Positions 34,688 through 43,149 of a stretch of 64,000 nt of DNA are shown here, in pieces. Within the stretch, counting starts at the first letter, position 1. Each line of letters opens with the position of its first letter. The stretch is taken from the NCBI RefSeq assembly GCF_014334325.1, contig NZ_JACSET010000002.1, forward strand, positions 248,001 to 312,000, given 5' to 3'. This DNA comes from Treponema sp. Marseille-Q4130 (GTDB lineage Bacteria > Spirochaetota > Spirochaetia > Treponematales > Treponemataceae). The notes under the pieces are model-generated. The model had not been told where the DNA came from. It ran no database searches and saw only the letters and a list, made by a program, of their open reading frames with translations. A program made the position numbers and the translations under genes.

Positions 34688-35803
34688 ATGGCGAAAACCA
34701 TCGATTACAAAAAAAGCGGCGTCGACGTCGGCGAAGGATATAAAGCGGTCGACGAATACAAAAAATCGGCGGCGAAAACCGCGATCCCGGGACTTTTGAC
34801 GGGTATCGGAAGCTTCAACGGTATGTTCGCCGTGCCGAAACACATCAAAGAACCCGTTATGGTAAGCGGTACGGACGGCGTCGGCACAAAACTCGACATC
34901 GCCTTTAAGATGAAAAAATACGATACCGTCGGCATCGACTGCGTTGCGATGAGCGTCAACGATATCCTCTGCTCAGGTGTGCCGACGCTTTTTTTTCTCG
35001 ACTACATCGCCTGCGGTTCGCTCGATGCGAAGATCGCGGGCAAAATCGTAGAAGGAATCGCCACAGGCTGCAAAGATGCGGGCTGCGCGCTGCTCGGAGG
35101 CGAAACCGCTGAAATGCCGGGCTTTTACGACAAGGGCAAATACGACGTCGCGGGTTTCGGCGTCGGCATCGGTGAAAAAAAAGAGCTTATAACCGGGAGC
35201 AAAACACGAGCGGGAGACGTACTCATCGGTCTTTCGTCGACAGGCGTTCATTCGAACGGTTATTCGCTCGTACGAAAACTCGTTACCGATTTCAGCGAAC
35301 CTTTTTGTTCGGACGGAAAGCATGATCGAAAAACGATCGGTGATGTACTTTTGACGCCGACGCGCATCTACGTGCGGCCGGTTATGGACGTACTCAAAAC
35401 GTACCGGACTTCGATACACGGCATGGTACACATCACGGGCGGCGGATTTTATGAAAATCTCCCGCGCATGTATCCCCGTGCAAAGGAAAATCAAAAACAG
35501 CTCATATCGATTATTAAAAACGGAAGCTGGGACGTGCCCCCTATTTTTGCGGAGCTCGTAAGGCGGGGAGCCGACGAAAAGCGCATGTTCGAAACTTTCA
35601 ATATGGGAATCGGCTTTGTGCTTGCAGTAAAAAAAAGCGACGCCTGCGCGATCGTCGATCGATTCAACAAACACGCAAAGCGCTTTTCGGTCAAAGGCAT
35701 CCCCGACATGAAAGCCTATACGATAGGGCGCGTCGCCGCATCCGAAAAAGAAATCCGCGGAAACGTCAAAGGCAATAAAGCGATGACGCTCTTTGAGGAA
35801 TGA
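34688..35803 (+). CDS. purM: Phosphoribosylformylglycinamidine cyclo-ligase PurM
   Basis: AIR synthetase of 371 residues. It starts with the family motif DYKKSGVDVGEGYKAVDEY and has GVGTKLDIAF, the GVPTLFFLDYIACGSLD block, LLGGETAEMPGFY, and HITGGGFYENLPRM. It is close to normal length. GGCGGGGCG lies just before the ATG. Confidence 0.95.
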   Translation: MAKTIDYKKSGVDVGEGYKAVDEYKKSAAKTAIPGLLTGIGSFNGMFAVPKHIKEPVMVSGTDGVGTKLDIAFKMKKYDTVGIDCVAMSVNDILCSGVPTLFFLDYIACGSLDAKIAGKIVEGIATGCKDAGCALLGGETAEMPGFYDKGKYDVAGFGVGIGEKKELITGSKTRAGDVLIGLSSTGVHSNGYSLVRKLVTDFSEPFCSDGKHDRKTIGDVLLTPTRIYVRPVMDVLKTYRTSIHGMVHITGGGFYENLPRMYPRAKENQKQLISIIKNGSWDVPPIFAELVRRGADEKRMFETFNMGIGFVLAVKKSDACAIVDRFNKHAKRFSVKGIPDMKAYTIGRVAASEKEIRGNVKGNKAMTLFEE

Positions 35804-35804
35804 A

Positions 35805-36443
35805 ATGCTTTCGATCGCAGTTTTCGTTTCGGGAAGCGGCACGAATTTGCAGGCGCTCATCGATTATGAAAAATCGCACGCTTCGTGTCCCTACCGTGTC
35901 AGCCTCGTCGTAAGCGACAGAAAAGACGCTTATGCGCTCGAACGCGCAAAAAAGGCGGGAGTCGCGACGGAGCTCGTAAGCGCGTACGCGGTACTCGGAA
36001 AAGAAAAAGCGGAGGCCGCATCGCGCGATGAAAAGCGCCTCTCCGTTTCGAACGCGGCTCTCGCCGCATGCAAAAAACACAAAGCGGACGCGATCGTTCT
36101 TGCCGGCTGGCTTACGGTTTTATGCGGCCCCATAATAGGCGAGTACGGCGGAAAGATCATCAATCTGCATCCCGCCCTGCTTCCGAAATTCGGAGGCGTG
36201 GGTATGTGGGGACGGCGCGTACACGAAGCGGTCATCGCCGAAGGCGAAAAGGAAAGCGGCTGCACCGTGCATTTTGTCGATTCGGGCTGCGACACGGGGG
36301 CGATCCTCGTGCAAAAAAAAGTAGACGTCATGCCCGGCGATACGGCGGACACATTGTACGCGCGGATAGCGCCAGTCGAACACGAAGCGATAGTCGAAGG
36401 CGCCTGCCTCCTTGCGGAGAGGCTCTCGGAGAAGGTCGATTAG
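35805..36443 (+). CDS. purN: Phosphoribosylglycinamide formyltransferase PurN
   Basis: 212 residues; transfers a formyl group from 10-formyltetrahydrofolate to GAR. It has VFVSGSGTNLQALI, the catalytic Asn-His-Asp set in IINLHPALLPKF and VHFVDSGCDTGAI. Start at the ATG at 35805, with GAGG 6 nt upstream, 1 nt after the purM stop. Last gene of the cluster; purD, purH, purL, purB are not in the window. Confidence 0.94.
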   Translation: MLSIAVFVSGSGTNLQALIDYEKSHASCPYRVSLVVSDRKDAYALERAKKAGVATELVSAYAVLGKEKAEAASRDEKRLSVSNAALAACKKHKADAIVLAGWLTVLCGPIIGEYGGKIINLHPALLPKFGGVGMWGRRVHEAVIAEGEKESGCTVHFVDSGCDTGAILVQKKVDVMPGDTADTLYARIAPVEHEAIVEGACLLAERLSEKVD

Positions 36444-36526
36444 AGGGCGGGCAGAGACTTATTCTCTTTTCCCTTCTTTCGCTTCCGCTCTTACCGCACC
36501 CCGCTGAAATCAAGCCGGTATTTCGT

Positions 36527-37660
36527 TCACGGCTTTTGCGCCGCAACATATCCTGCAAAGCACCAGCCTTCCGTGCCGTCATGTAAGCGTACCTTTATCC
36601 ACGGAGCCGTTATGCCGTCTATCGTTTCCTTTTTCCCTTCTTCAAGTACCGTAAGCGGACTTCCCTTTCCTGCCAGTACGACTTTTTCACCCCGTACATT
36701 CGGAGCTGCGCGAATATTCAAGTTATCCGCAGCATATACTCTCTTACCCGCCGAATAACGGCTGCCGAAAAGTCCTTGTGCCGATTCACTAATACCCGCT
36801 GCGTTCCGAACCATACGAACCCCTGTATAATATCTTTCCAAGGGGTCGCTACCGCCTTTTTTTGCCAAGACCGCCATAAATAAAAGCACATCTTTCCCTA
36901 CATTTTGAGATTTTGTGTAACTTACACAAGCACCACATGAAAGACGTGATTTATTTATTCCTTCCTCACCTGCGGAATTCGGCTTTATATCCCAACACCA
37001 TTCCCATGCGTTCCCGAATACATCGTATAAACCGACAGGGTTCGGCTCAAGTTTTCCCACCGGCTCGGTCGATGATGAATTCGTAGCAACCCATGCATAC
37101 CTTTCTACCGGCCTCTTTTCCCACCACTTCGTTTTTATTCCCTCCAAACCGCCCAGTGCAAAATATATCCATTCGCTTTCTTCCGGAAGTCTGTATCCGT
37201 CCGCTTTTTTATTCACAACAATCTCAGGCATTTTTACCGGTTCGGGATACGTATACGAGCTTTGTACCGGCATATCTCCTTTTAACGTATAAACAGGCGT
37301 ATACCCTTCTTTTTTGCTTCGCCAGTTACAATATTCGAGCGCTTCATAAAATGTCATACCCACAGCAGCCGATTCGGGATACGCCATGAGATTATAATAA
37401 TTCAGCTGTACCGCCGTAATCTTATAGAATTCCTTTTTGCCGGTTTCATTTATAAATGCTTCCCACTCGTTGCGCGTCGTTTCATATTTTTGTACGTATA
37501 AATCGGGAACCGTTACTTCTTCGGAACCGATACCCAGCAGCTTTTTCCAATTGTACGTTCCGCCTTGCACGAATACGGTTTCGATCACGGGGAGACTTTC
37601 TTTCGCCGTACAACAAAACACAACGGTTGTAAGCAGTAAAACTATAATATTTTTTTTCAT
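36527..37660 (-). CDS. FGE-sulfatase-type lipoprotein with C-terminal SH3 domain
   Basis: 377 residues. A short signal peptide ends at a possible lipidated Cys (VVFCC). The body (about 30-290) has the formylglycine-generating-enzyme fold marks EVTVPDLYVQKYETTRNEW, TFYEALEYCNWRSKKEGYTP, DGYRLPEESEWIYFA and GLYDVFGNAWEWCWD; the end has GVRMVRNA in place of the usual GFR. A bacterial SH3 domain follows (NLNIRAAPNVRGEKV...GWCFAGYV). Such treponemal proteins are envelope lipoproteins; enzymatic activity is doubtful. GGGAG lies 7-8 nt before the ATG. Confidence 0.85.
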   Translation of the reverse strand: MKKNIIVLLLTTVVFCCTAKESLPVIETVFVQGGTYNWKKLLGIGSEEVTVPDLYVQKYETTRNEWEAFINETGKKEFYKITAVQLNYYNLMAYPESAAVGMTFYEALEYCNWRSKKEGYTPVYTLKGDMPVQSSYTYPEPVKMPEIVVNKKADGYRLPEESEWIYFALGGLEGIKTKWWEKRPVERYAWVATNSSSTEPVGKLEPNPVGLYDVFGNAWEWCWDIKPNSAGEEGINKSRLSCGACVSYTKSQNVGKDVLLFMAVLAKKGGSDPLERYYTGVRMVRNAAGISESAQGLFGSRYSAGKRVYAADNLNIRAAPNVRGEKVVLAGKGSPLTVLEEGKKETIDGITAPWIKVRLHDGTEGWCFAGYVAAQKP

Positions 37661-37801
37661 CGTTAATCTCCCAATTTTAATTGCTGTAAAGGACGTATGA
37701 CAGACAATGTATATTCCTGTATCCCTGCACCGGGGTCGTGCTCTTGCCACGGTTCATTTTGAACCAAAGTTGATACTTCTTTGTTGTCAATTTTTTTATG
37801 A

Positions 37802-38440
37802 TTAAAACCCGAGCGTTTCTCCGACGAGGACGACTTTGATCCTTCCCGCGGGTTTGCACAAGCGCGTGTGCACGATGTACGAGCAGATGCTGTCGGTGCT
37901 TTTGCAGTCGGCGCAGCTTCCCGTCGTTTTGCAGGGCGTTCGTATGTCGAAGCGCTGTGCATTGACGGGAGCCGCCGTATTGCGCGCGCGGGAAGTCGCG
38001 TCTTCGGCGGTCTTTACGACTTTGTTCATACTGCACGCGACGATGACGCTTTTCGGACCGAACGTCATCGCTGCAACTCGGTTGCCGTTTCTGTCGACGT
38101 TGACGATTTCGCCGTCTTCCGAAATCGCGTTCGCTCCCGTCAAATACGTATCGCACAAAAGCGCGCGCCGCATGATTTCGATTTTCTCTTCCTGCGACTG
38201 TGCCGTACTGCGGTCGATGACGCGCCATCCGCCTTTTTTTACGCGATCTATGACGCCGAGCGCTTCCATCGTCACGGAGCCGCCCCAGGATACGACATCC
38301 GTCTTCGGTATGAGTGAGAGAATTTTTTCAGCCGCTTCCGCGCATGACGCGCAGTAATAAGCGTCGAAGTGCCGAAGCGAAAGCGCTTTTATGAGGCCTG
38401 CTCCGAGTTTTTCGTTTCTGATCCGTTCCGCCTTATCCAT
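37802..38440 (-). CDS. LUD-domain protein (DUF162 / LutC-like)
   Basis: 212 residues of the LUD family, named for lactate utilisation. It has DVVSWGGSVTMEALGV, LLCDTYLTGANAISEDGEIV and GNRVAAMTFGPKSVIV, the conserved core of the stand-alone members. The Cys-rich stretch CKTTGSCADCKSTDSIC near the end could bind a metal or cluster. LutA and LutB are not nearby, so a role in lactate use is not supported. GGAGG lies before the ATG. Confidence 0.85.
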   Translation of the reverse strand: MDKAERIRNEKLGAGLIKALSLRHFDAYYCASCAEAAEKILSLIPKTDVVSWGGSVTMEALGVIDRVKKGGWRVIDRSTAQSQEEKIEIMRRALLCDTYLTGANAISEDGEIVNVDRNGNRVAAMTFGPKSVIVACSMNKVVKTAEDATSRARNTAAPVNAQRFDIRTPCKTTGSCADCKSTDSICSYIVHTRLCKPAGRIKVVLVGETLGF

Positions 38441-38564
38441 AAAATCCTCCGTATAAAAACATATACGAATGAAGTCGTCTTAAAAGCTCTCACTTTCTGA
38501 CACGCATCTTTCGATTCACCGAACCGATGCGCACACGCCGAGTCAAAGGCGCCGACCGATACGC

Positions 38565-40757
38565 TTACGCGTCGATTTCGGAAGCGAGGTGATGTACGAT
38601 AAAGTTTCTGCGTTCGGGCGTATTTTTTCCCATATAAAACTGCAGCACTTTCGGCACGTTTTTCAGCGATTCGATCGACACCGGAGTCAAATGCATACCG
38701 CGGTCTTCACCGTCGCCTTCTTTTCGCGGACGGATAAACTGTCCGAATTCGTTCGGGCTGATTTCGCCCAAGCCTTTAAATCGCGTCACTTCCGCGCCCG
38801 CTCCGAGCGCTTTCAATTCTTTGTCGCGGGACGCTTCGCTGTAGCAGTAGCGCGTCGTCGTTTTATTTCTCACGCGGAACAGCGGCGTTTCAAGGATGTA
38901 CACGTGACCGCGTAAAACTATCTCTTCGAAATACAGCAAAAAATACGTGAGCACGAGATTTCGGATATGGAAGCCGTCGTTATCGGCATCGGTTGCAATG
39001 ACGATTTTATCGTAGCGGAGATCTTCGATATCCTTTTGAATACCGAGCGAAAAGGTGAGGTTTTTCAGTTCTTCGTTTTCATAGAGCGCCGACTTCCGCC
39101 TGCCGTACATGTTTTCGGGTTTTCCGCGGAGTGAAAAAATCGCCTGCGTCGCAACGTCGCGGCAGCCGACCATCGAGCCGGTTGCCGAATCGCCTTCCGT
39201 TATAAAGATCATCGACTCCGCGCCTTCTTCTCCGTCCTGCACGTGATAGCGGCAGTCTTTAAGTTTGGGGATTTTGAGCGTAACGCTTTTTGCCGCTTCG
39301 CGGATCTGCTTGTCGGTAACGTTGTTGATTTCGGCGTGCGCTTTTTGATTTTTAATAATTTTTTCTTCGATCGCGCCTGCGACGTCGGGATTGTGACGCA
39401 GCCAATCGTCGATCGCGAACTGCGTTTCTTTCATAATCGGCGAGCGCACTTCGACGTTGCCGAGCTTGTTTTTCGTCTGGCTCGTAAACATGGGATTGTC
39501 GATGCCGATCTTGAGCGCGACGAAAAGCCCGCCCGCCGCATCGCGTACGTCGTATTCTTTTTTATAAAAGGCGCTGATACCCTTCGTAAAGCCGTCGAGA
39601 AAGGACGTTACGTGGGTACCGCCGTCTTCGGTGCTCTGTCCGTTTACGAACGAATAAACGAATTTGTCGAGACTGTTCGTATGCGTGAGGACGAATTGAA
39701 TCGCTTTGCCGTTATACGAAAACATAGGATAGAGCGGCTTGCTCTTTCCCATTTCGTTTAAAAGCAAATCTTCCAATCCTTTTTCGCTTTTATATTCTTT
39801 ACCGTTGCAGCTGATGAGGAGCCCCGGATTGAGGTAAGCGTAATTCCACAAACGCTTTTCGACCATATCCATATTGAACGTGTACGGGCCGAAAATTTCT
39901 TCGTCGGGAACGAATTCGAGATAGGTGCCGTTTTTGACGCCGTCTTTCGCTTTGCCGAGTTTTTCGCCCGTCTTTTCGCCGTGCGCGTATTCGACGACGG
40001 CCATTTTGCCGTCGCGCACCGATGCCGCCCGAAAATACGAAGAGAGCGCATTCGTCGCTTTGATGCCGACGCCGTTCATACCGATCGCCTGCTTGAACAC
40101 CGTATTGTTGTACTTTGCGCCGGTGTTTACGTTCGACACGCAGTCGTCGAGTTTGCCGAGCGGAATGCCTCGCCCGTAATCGCGGATTTTTACGCGCCCG
40201 TCGCGGATATCGATATCGATTCGCTTTCCGAAGCCTTGAGAAAATTCGTCGACCGCATTGTCGATACCTTCTTTTAATAAAATATAGATGCCGTCGTTTT
40301 CGTTCGATCCGTCGCCGAGACTGCCGATATACATGCCGGGCCGGAGCCGTATGTGTTCGAGCCCTTCGAGGTGCAAAATGCTGTCTTCATCGTATATGCC
40401 GTGTTTCGGAGTCGGCCGCTTGGCGATGTCGGAAAGTTTTTTTGCAGCCGCCGAATGCGCTCCGCCCGAAGCGGTTTTCGCTGCTTCCCGCGAAGCTCCG
40501 GTTGTTGTTTTCGCCGCGTTTTTTTTTGCAGCGCTTGCAGACAGTTTATTCGCTTCTTTTACCGCGCTTTTTTTACCGGCGGCGGAAGCCGTTTTTTTCG
40601 CTGCCGTTTTCGGCTTTGCGCTCTTCGATTTTGCAGATTCGGCGCGCTTTTCTTTCGCTTGAGTTTTTTTTGCCGGAGCAGCTTTCGCTCCGCTTTTCGC
40701 ATCGGTTTTTTTTGCGGCCGCGGCAAGCAGTCCGCCTTTTTTTTGAATACCACCCAT
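38565..40757 (-). CDS. parE: DNA topoisomerase IV subunit B (ParE) with histone-H1-like tail
   Basis: 730 residues. The GHKL ATPase has EGIDNAVDEFSQG, YGRGIPLG and GMNGVGIKATNAL. The transducer domain follows, then the TOPRIM motif ITEGDSATGSM and DADNDGFHIR. The C-terminal RFKGLGEISPNEFGQFI block ends the protein. The last feature and the length of the TOPRIM-C part favour ParE over GyrB. The first 120 residues are an Ala/Lys-rich low-complexity tail with AAKK and KTAAKKTAS-type repeats, like histone H1 or Hc1. The ATG at 40757 lies 6 nt after a TATACT box. parC is not in the window. Confidence 0.9.
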   Translation of the reverse strand: MGGIQKKGGLLAAAAKKTDAKSGAKAAPAKKTQAKEKRAESAKSKSAKPKTAAKKTASAAGKKSAVKEANKLSASAAKKNAAKTTTGASREAAKTASGGAHSAAAKKLSDIAKRPTPKHGIYDEDSILHLEGLEHIRLRPGMYIGSLGDGSNENDGIYILLKEGIDNAVDEFSQGFGKRIDIDIRDGRVKIRDYGRGIPLGKLDDCVSNVNTGAKYNNTVFKQAIGMNGVGIKATNALSSYFRAASVRDGKMAVVEYAHGEKTGEKLGKAKDGVKNGTYLEFVPDEEIFGPYTFNMDMVEKRLWNYAYLNPGLLISCNGKEYKSEKGLEDLLLNEMGKSKPLYPMFSYNGKAIQFVLTHTNSLDKFVYSFVNGQSTEDGGTHVTSFLDGFTKGISAFYKKEYDVRDAAGGLFVALKIGIDNPMFTSQTKNKLGNVEVRSPIMKETQFAIDDWLRHNPDVAGAIEEKIIKNQKAHAEINNVTDKQIREAAKSVTLKIPKLKDCRYHVQDGEEGAESMIFITEGDSATGSMVGCRDVATQAIFSLRGKPENMYGRRKSALYENEELKNLTFSLGIQKDIEDLRYDKIVIATDADNDGFHIRNLVLTYFLLYFEEIVLRGHVYILETPLFRVRNKTTTRYCYSEASRDKELKALGAGAEVTRFKGLGEISPNEFGQFIRPRKEGDGEDRGMHLTPVSIESLKNVPKVLQFYMGKNTPERRNFIVHHLASEIDA

Positions 40758-40763
40758 ATAATC

Positions 40764-40792
40764 AGTATATAGCAATTTCCCGCACGGAGCAA
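40764..40792 (-). promoter_or_regulatory. Promoter of parE, predicted leaderless
   Basis: Minus strand TTGCTC (40787-40792), 17-nt spacer, TATACT (40764-40769), then GATTAT and the ATG at 40757. Confidence 0.65.
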
Positions 40793-41019
40793 GGACACGC
40801 ATATCACACTAACCAAACGGCAATAAGCAAAAAAGAACCGATGATGTACGGCAGTCGTGAAGTTTTATTCATGGTTTTATCTTCACTTTACGAAGTCGCA
40901 ATTCCTATTTTCAATTTATATTTACTTGCTAATATTTCTTTAATCGCTCCTATTTGTCAAGAACGCTATTACAGCGAATGCCCCGCGTGCTCGCTTTCTA
41001 CACTCGCTTTCGTACAAAC

Positions 41020-41048
41020 TGGACAAAGGCGTAAAAGCGCGGTACAGT
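41020..41048 (+). promoter_or_regulatory. Promoter of the MATE gene, predicted leaderless
   Basis: TGGACA (41020-41025), 17-nt spacer, TACAGT (41043-41048), then AAAACGC and the ATG at 41056. No Shine-Dalgarno. Confidence 0.6.
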
Positions 41049-41055
41049 AAAACGC

Positions 41056-42423
41056 ATGACGCGTGACGGCAACAACGGCACATCCGCTTTCATCCTCACA
41101 GGACCGGTATGGCGCTCGCTCCTTTCGTTTTTTTTCCCGATTCTGCTCGGCACTTTTTTTCAGCAGCTATACAATACGGTCGATGCCGTTATCGTCGGGC
41201 AATTTCTCGGCAAAGCAGCCCTTGCCGCCGTAAGCGGAGGAAGCGGCGTCTACGTCAATCTCCTCGTAGGATTTTTTCTCGGAGTATCGAGCGGCGCAAC
41301 GATCATAATCTCTCAATTTTACGGCGCCAAACGCGAGCACGAGCTGAGCCGAGCCGTACACACCGCTATGGCGATGTCGATATGGGCGGGCATCTTTATG
41401 TCCGTCGCCGGCGTTTTCGCTTCCGCTCCCGCGATGAAAGCGATATCGACACCGAACGATATCTTTCCGCTTTCGGTAACCTACCTCCGAATCTTTTTTG
41501 CCGGCGCCCTTCCGATGTTCGTCTATAACGTCGGATCGGGCATTTTGCGCGCGCTCGGCGACAGCAAAAGCCCCTTTATCATACTCGTTGTAGGCTGCGT
41601 CGCGAACATTTTCCTCGATCTCCTCTTCGTTGCAGTCTTCCGCTTCGGAGTTGCGGGGGCGGCGTGGGCAACCGTTATTTCGGAAGTCATCTGTACGGTT
41701 TTGACGCTCGTAAAACTCATGCGGGAACCGAACCGCTACGCCCGCCTCGTCATCGGAAAAATCCGTTTTACGCCGCACCTCCTTTCACGCATGAGTGCAA
41801 TAGGACTTCCGGCCGGCATGCAAGCATCGCTCTATACCGTTTCAAATTTAATAATTCAATCGAATATCAATTCATTCGGAACGGACGCCGCAGCTGCATG
41901 GGCGGCATACGGCAGGCTTGATTCCGTCTTTTGGATGACCGTAAGCTCCTTCGGCATTGCAATCACAACCTTTGCCGGTCAAAACTACGGCGCACGCAAA
42001 ATCGATCGTATGAAAAAGGCGACGATACAGGGGCTCGGTATGGCGGGAGGAGCTGCCCTCTTTTATACGCTGATCTTTTATCTTTTCGGACAATATTTCT
42101 TTTTGCTCTTTACGCACGACGAAGCGGTAATCGAGCAGGGAAAATCGCTGCTGCATTTTTTGCCGCTCTTTTTTATCGCCTACGTTCCGATCGAAATACT
42201 TTCCGGCACGATCCGCAGTACGGGCGAAACGTTCAAGCCTATGATCATAACGATGCTCGGCGTATGCGTGCTGCGCGTCGCGTGGATTTTCACAGCCGTT
42301 CCGCTGCATAACACGCTTCTAACCGTCGTCGCCTGTTATCCGATCACGTGGACTGCGACCGCTGTCGCTTTTTTTATCTACTACGGCAGAGGAAAATGGC
42401 TTATCGGCAAGGCGACGGATTAA
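41056..42423 (+). CDS. MATE-family multidrug efflux transporter
   Basis: 455 residues and twelve predicted membrane segments. It starts with PVWRSLLSFFFPILLGTFFQ and NTVDAVIVGQFLGKAALAAV, the first helices of the MATE/DinF-NorM group. Later ones include GSGILRALGDSKSPF and GLPAGMQASLYTVSNLIIQS, and the second-half repeat IRSTGETFKPMI. Probably exports drugs or metabolites using a sodium or proton gradient; the substrate is unknown. Convergent with the phosphatase gene. Confidence 0.9.
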   Translation: MTRDGNNGTSAFILTGPVWRSLLSFFFPILLGTFFQQLYNTVDAVIVGQFLGKAALAAVSGGSGVYVNLLVGFFLGVSSGATIIISQFYGAKREHELSRAVHTAMAMSIWAGIFMSVAGVFASAPAMKAISTPNDIFPLSVTYLRIFFAGALPMFVYNVGSGILRALGDSKSPFIILVVGCVANIFLDLLFVAVFRFGVAGAAWATVISEVICTVLTLVKLMREPNRYARLVIGKIRFTPHLLSRMSAIGLPAGMQASLYTVSNLIIQSNINSFGTDAAAAWAAYGRLDSVFWMTVSSFGIAITTFAGQNYGARKIDRMKKATIQGLGMAGGAALFYTLIFYLFGQYFFLLFTHDEAVIEQGKSLLHFLPLFFIAYVPIEILSGTIRSTGETFKPMIITMLGVCVLRVAWIFTAVPLHNTLLTVVACYPITWTATAVAFFIYYGRGKWLIGKATD

Positions 42424-42431
42424 ACGCTCCG

Positions 42432-43091
42432 TCACGCACCGACGGCAGCCGAAAGCTCTTTTGCGTTATTGACGATTTTTTGCGCTCCGTGTTCGGCAAG
42501 GAATTCGCTTTCCTTAAAACCCCACGAAACGCTGATGCACGGGATGCCCGCATTTTTTGCAGTTTCTATATCGACTTCGGAATCGCCGACGTACACGCAG
42601 TCTTTTTTTTCCGCTCCGATTTTTTTAATAATTTCAAACACCGAATCGGGTGCGGGCTTCGTTTTGATACCGTCTCTCGTTCCGACGGCGGCATCGAAAA
42701 GGCGGGGAAAATACATTTCGGCAAGAATCCGCACGGCTTCATCCGGCTTATTCGAAACAACAGCGGTTTTTATGCCGGACGCGCGCAGAGACGCGAGCAG
42801 TTCGGGAATGCCGTCGTAGGGTTTTGTCGCATCGGCGCAGTGAGCTTTATAACGGGCGTTATAATCTTCGAATACTTTATCGAAAAGGGCATCCGCCGTA
42901 CCTTCGGGCACTGCGCGCCGAATCAATTTTACCGCACCGTTTCCGACAAAGCGCCGCACTTCTTCGCGCGTCCGCTTCGGAAAACCGTTCGCTTCGAGGG
43001 CGTAGTTTACGCTTGATGCCAAATCGTCGAGCGTGTCGAGGATCGTGCCGTCCATATCGAAGATAACCGCTTTATAATGCAATCCGCTCAT
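42432..43091 (-). CDS. gph: HAD-superfamily phosphatase, phosphoglycolate phosphatase-like
   Basis: 219 residues. HAD motif I DMDGTILDTLDD with the nucleophilic Asp, motif II VVSNKP, motif III Lys in KTKPAPDSVF, motif IV VYVGDSEVDIETAKNAG, with a helical cap between. The best match is Gph/PgmB-type enzymes; the substrate may differ. AAGGGG lies 9 nt before the ATG at 43091. Lies 58 nt downstream of leuS in the same direction. Confidence 0.82.
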   Translation of the reverse strand: MSGLHYKAVIFDMDGTILDTLDDLASSVNYALEANGFPKRTREEVRRFVGNGAVKLIRRAVPEGTADALFDKVFEDYNARYKAHCADATKPYDGIPELLASLRASGIKTAVVSNKPDEAVRILAEMYFPRLFDAAVGTRDGIKTKPAPDSVFEIIKKIGAEKKDCVYVGDSEVDIETAKNAGIPCISVSWGFKESEFLAEHGAQKIVNNAKELSAAVGA

Positions 43092-43149
43092 CGCTTTACG
43101 CCCCTTATCACCGTGTTCCGAAGTATCCCCGCCGCATCCCGCCGCCGAA

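Larger units (their letters stand above)
40758..41055. other. Intergenic region between divergent parE and MATE genes
   Basis: Nearly 300 bases, AT-rich in the middle. Each end carries a promoter firing outward. A 69-codon frame at 40841-41050 (plus strand) exists, but it overlaps the MATE promoter and matches nothing I know. No hairpin stands out. Confidence 0.5.

Noticed and set aside
40841-41050. 69-codon frame between parE and the MATE gene
   Set aside because: Its end overlaps the MATE promoter, no Shine-Dalgarno precedes it and no similarity is recognised. It could be a small gene, but the support is too thin.
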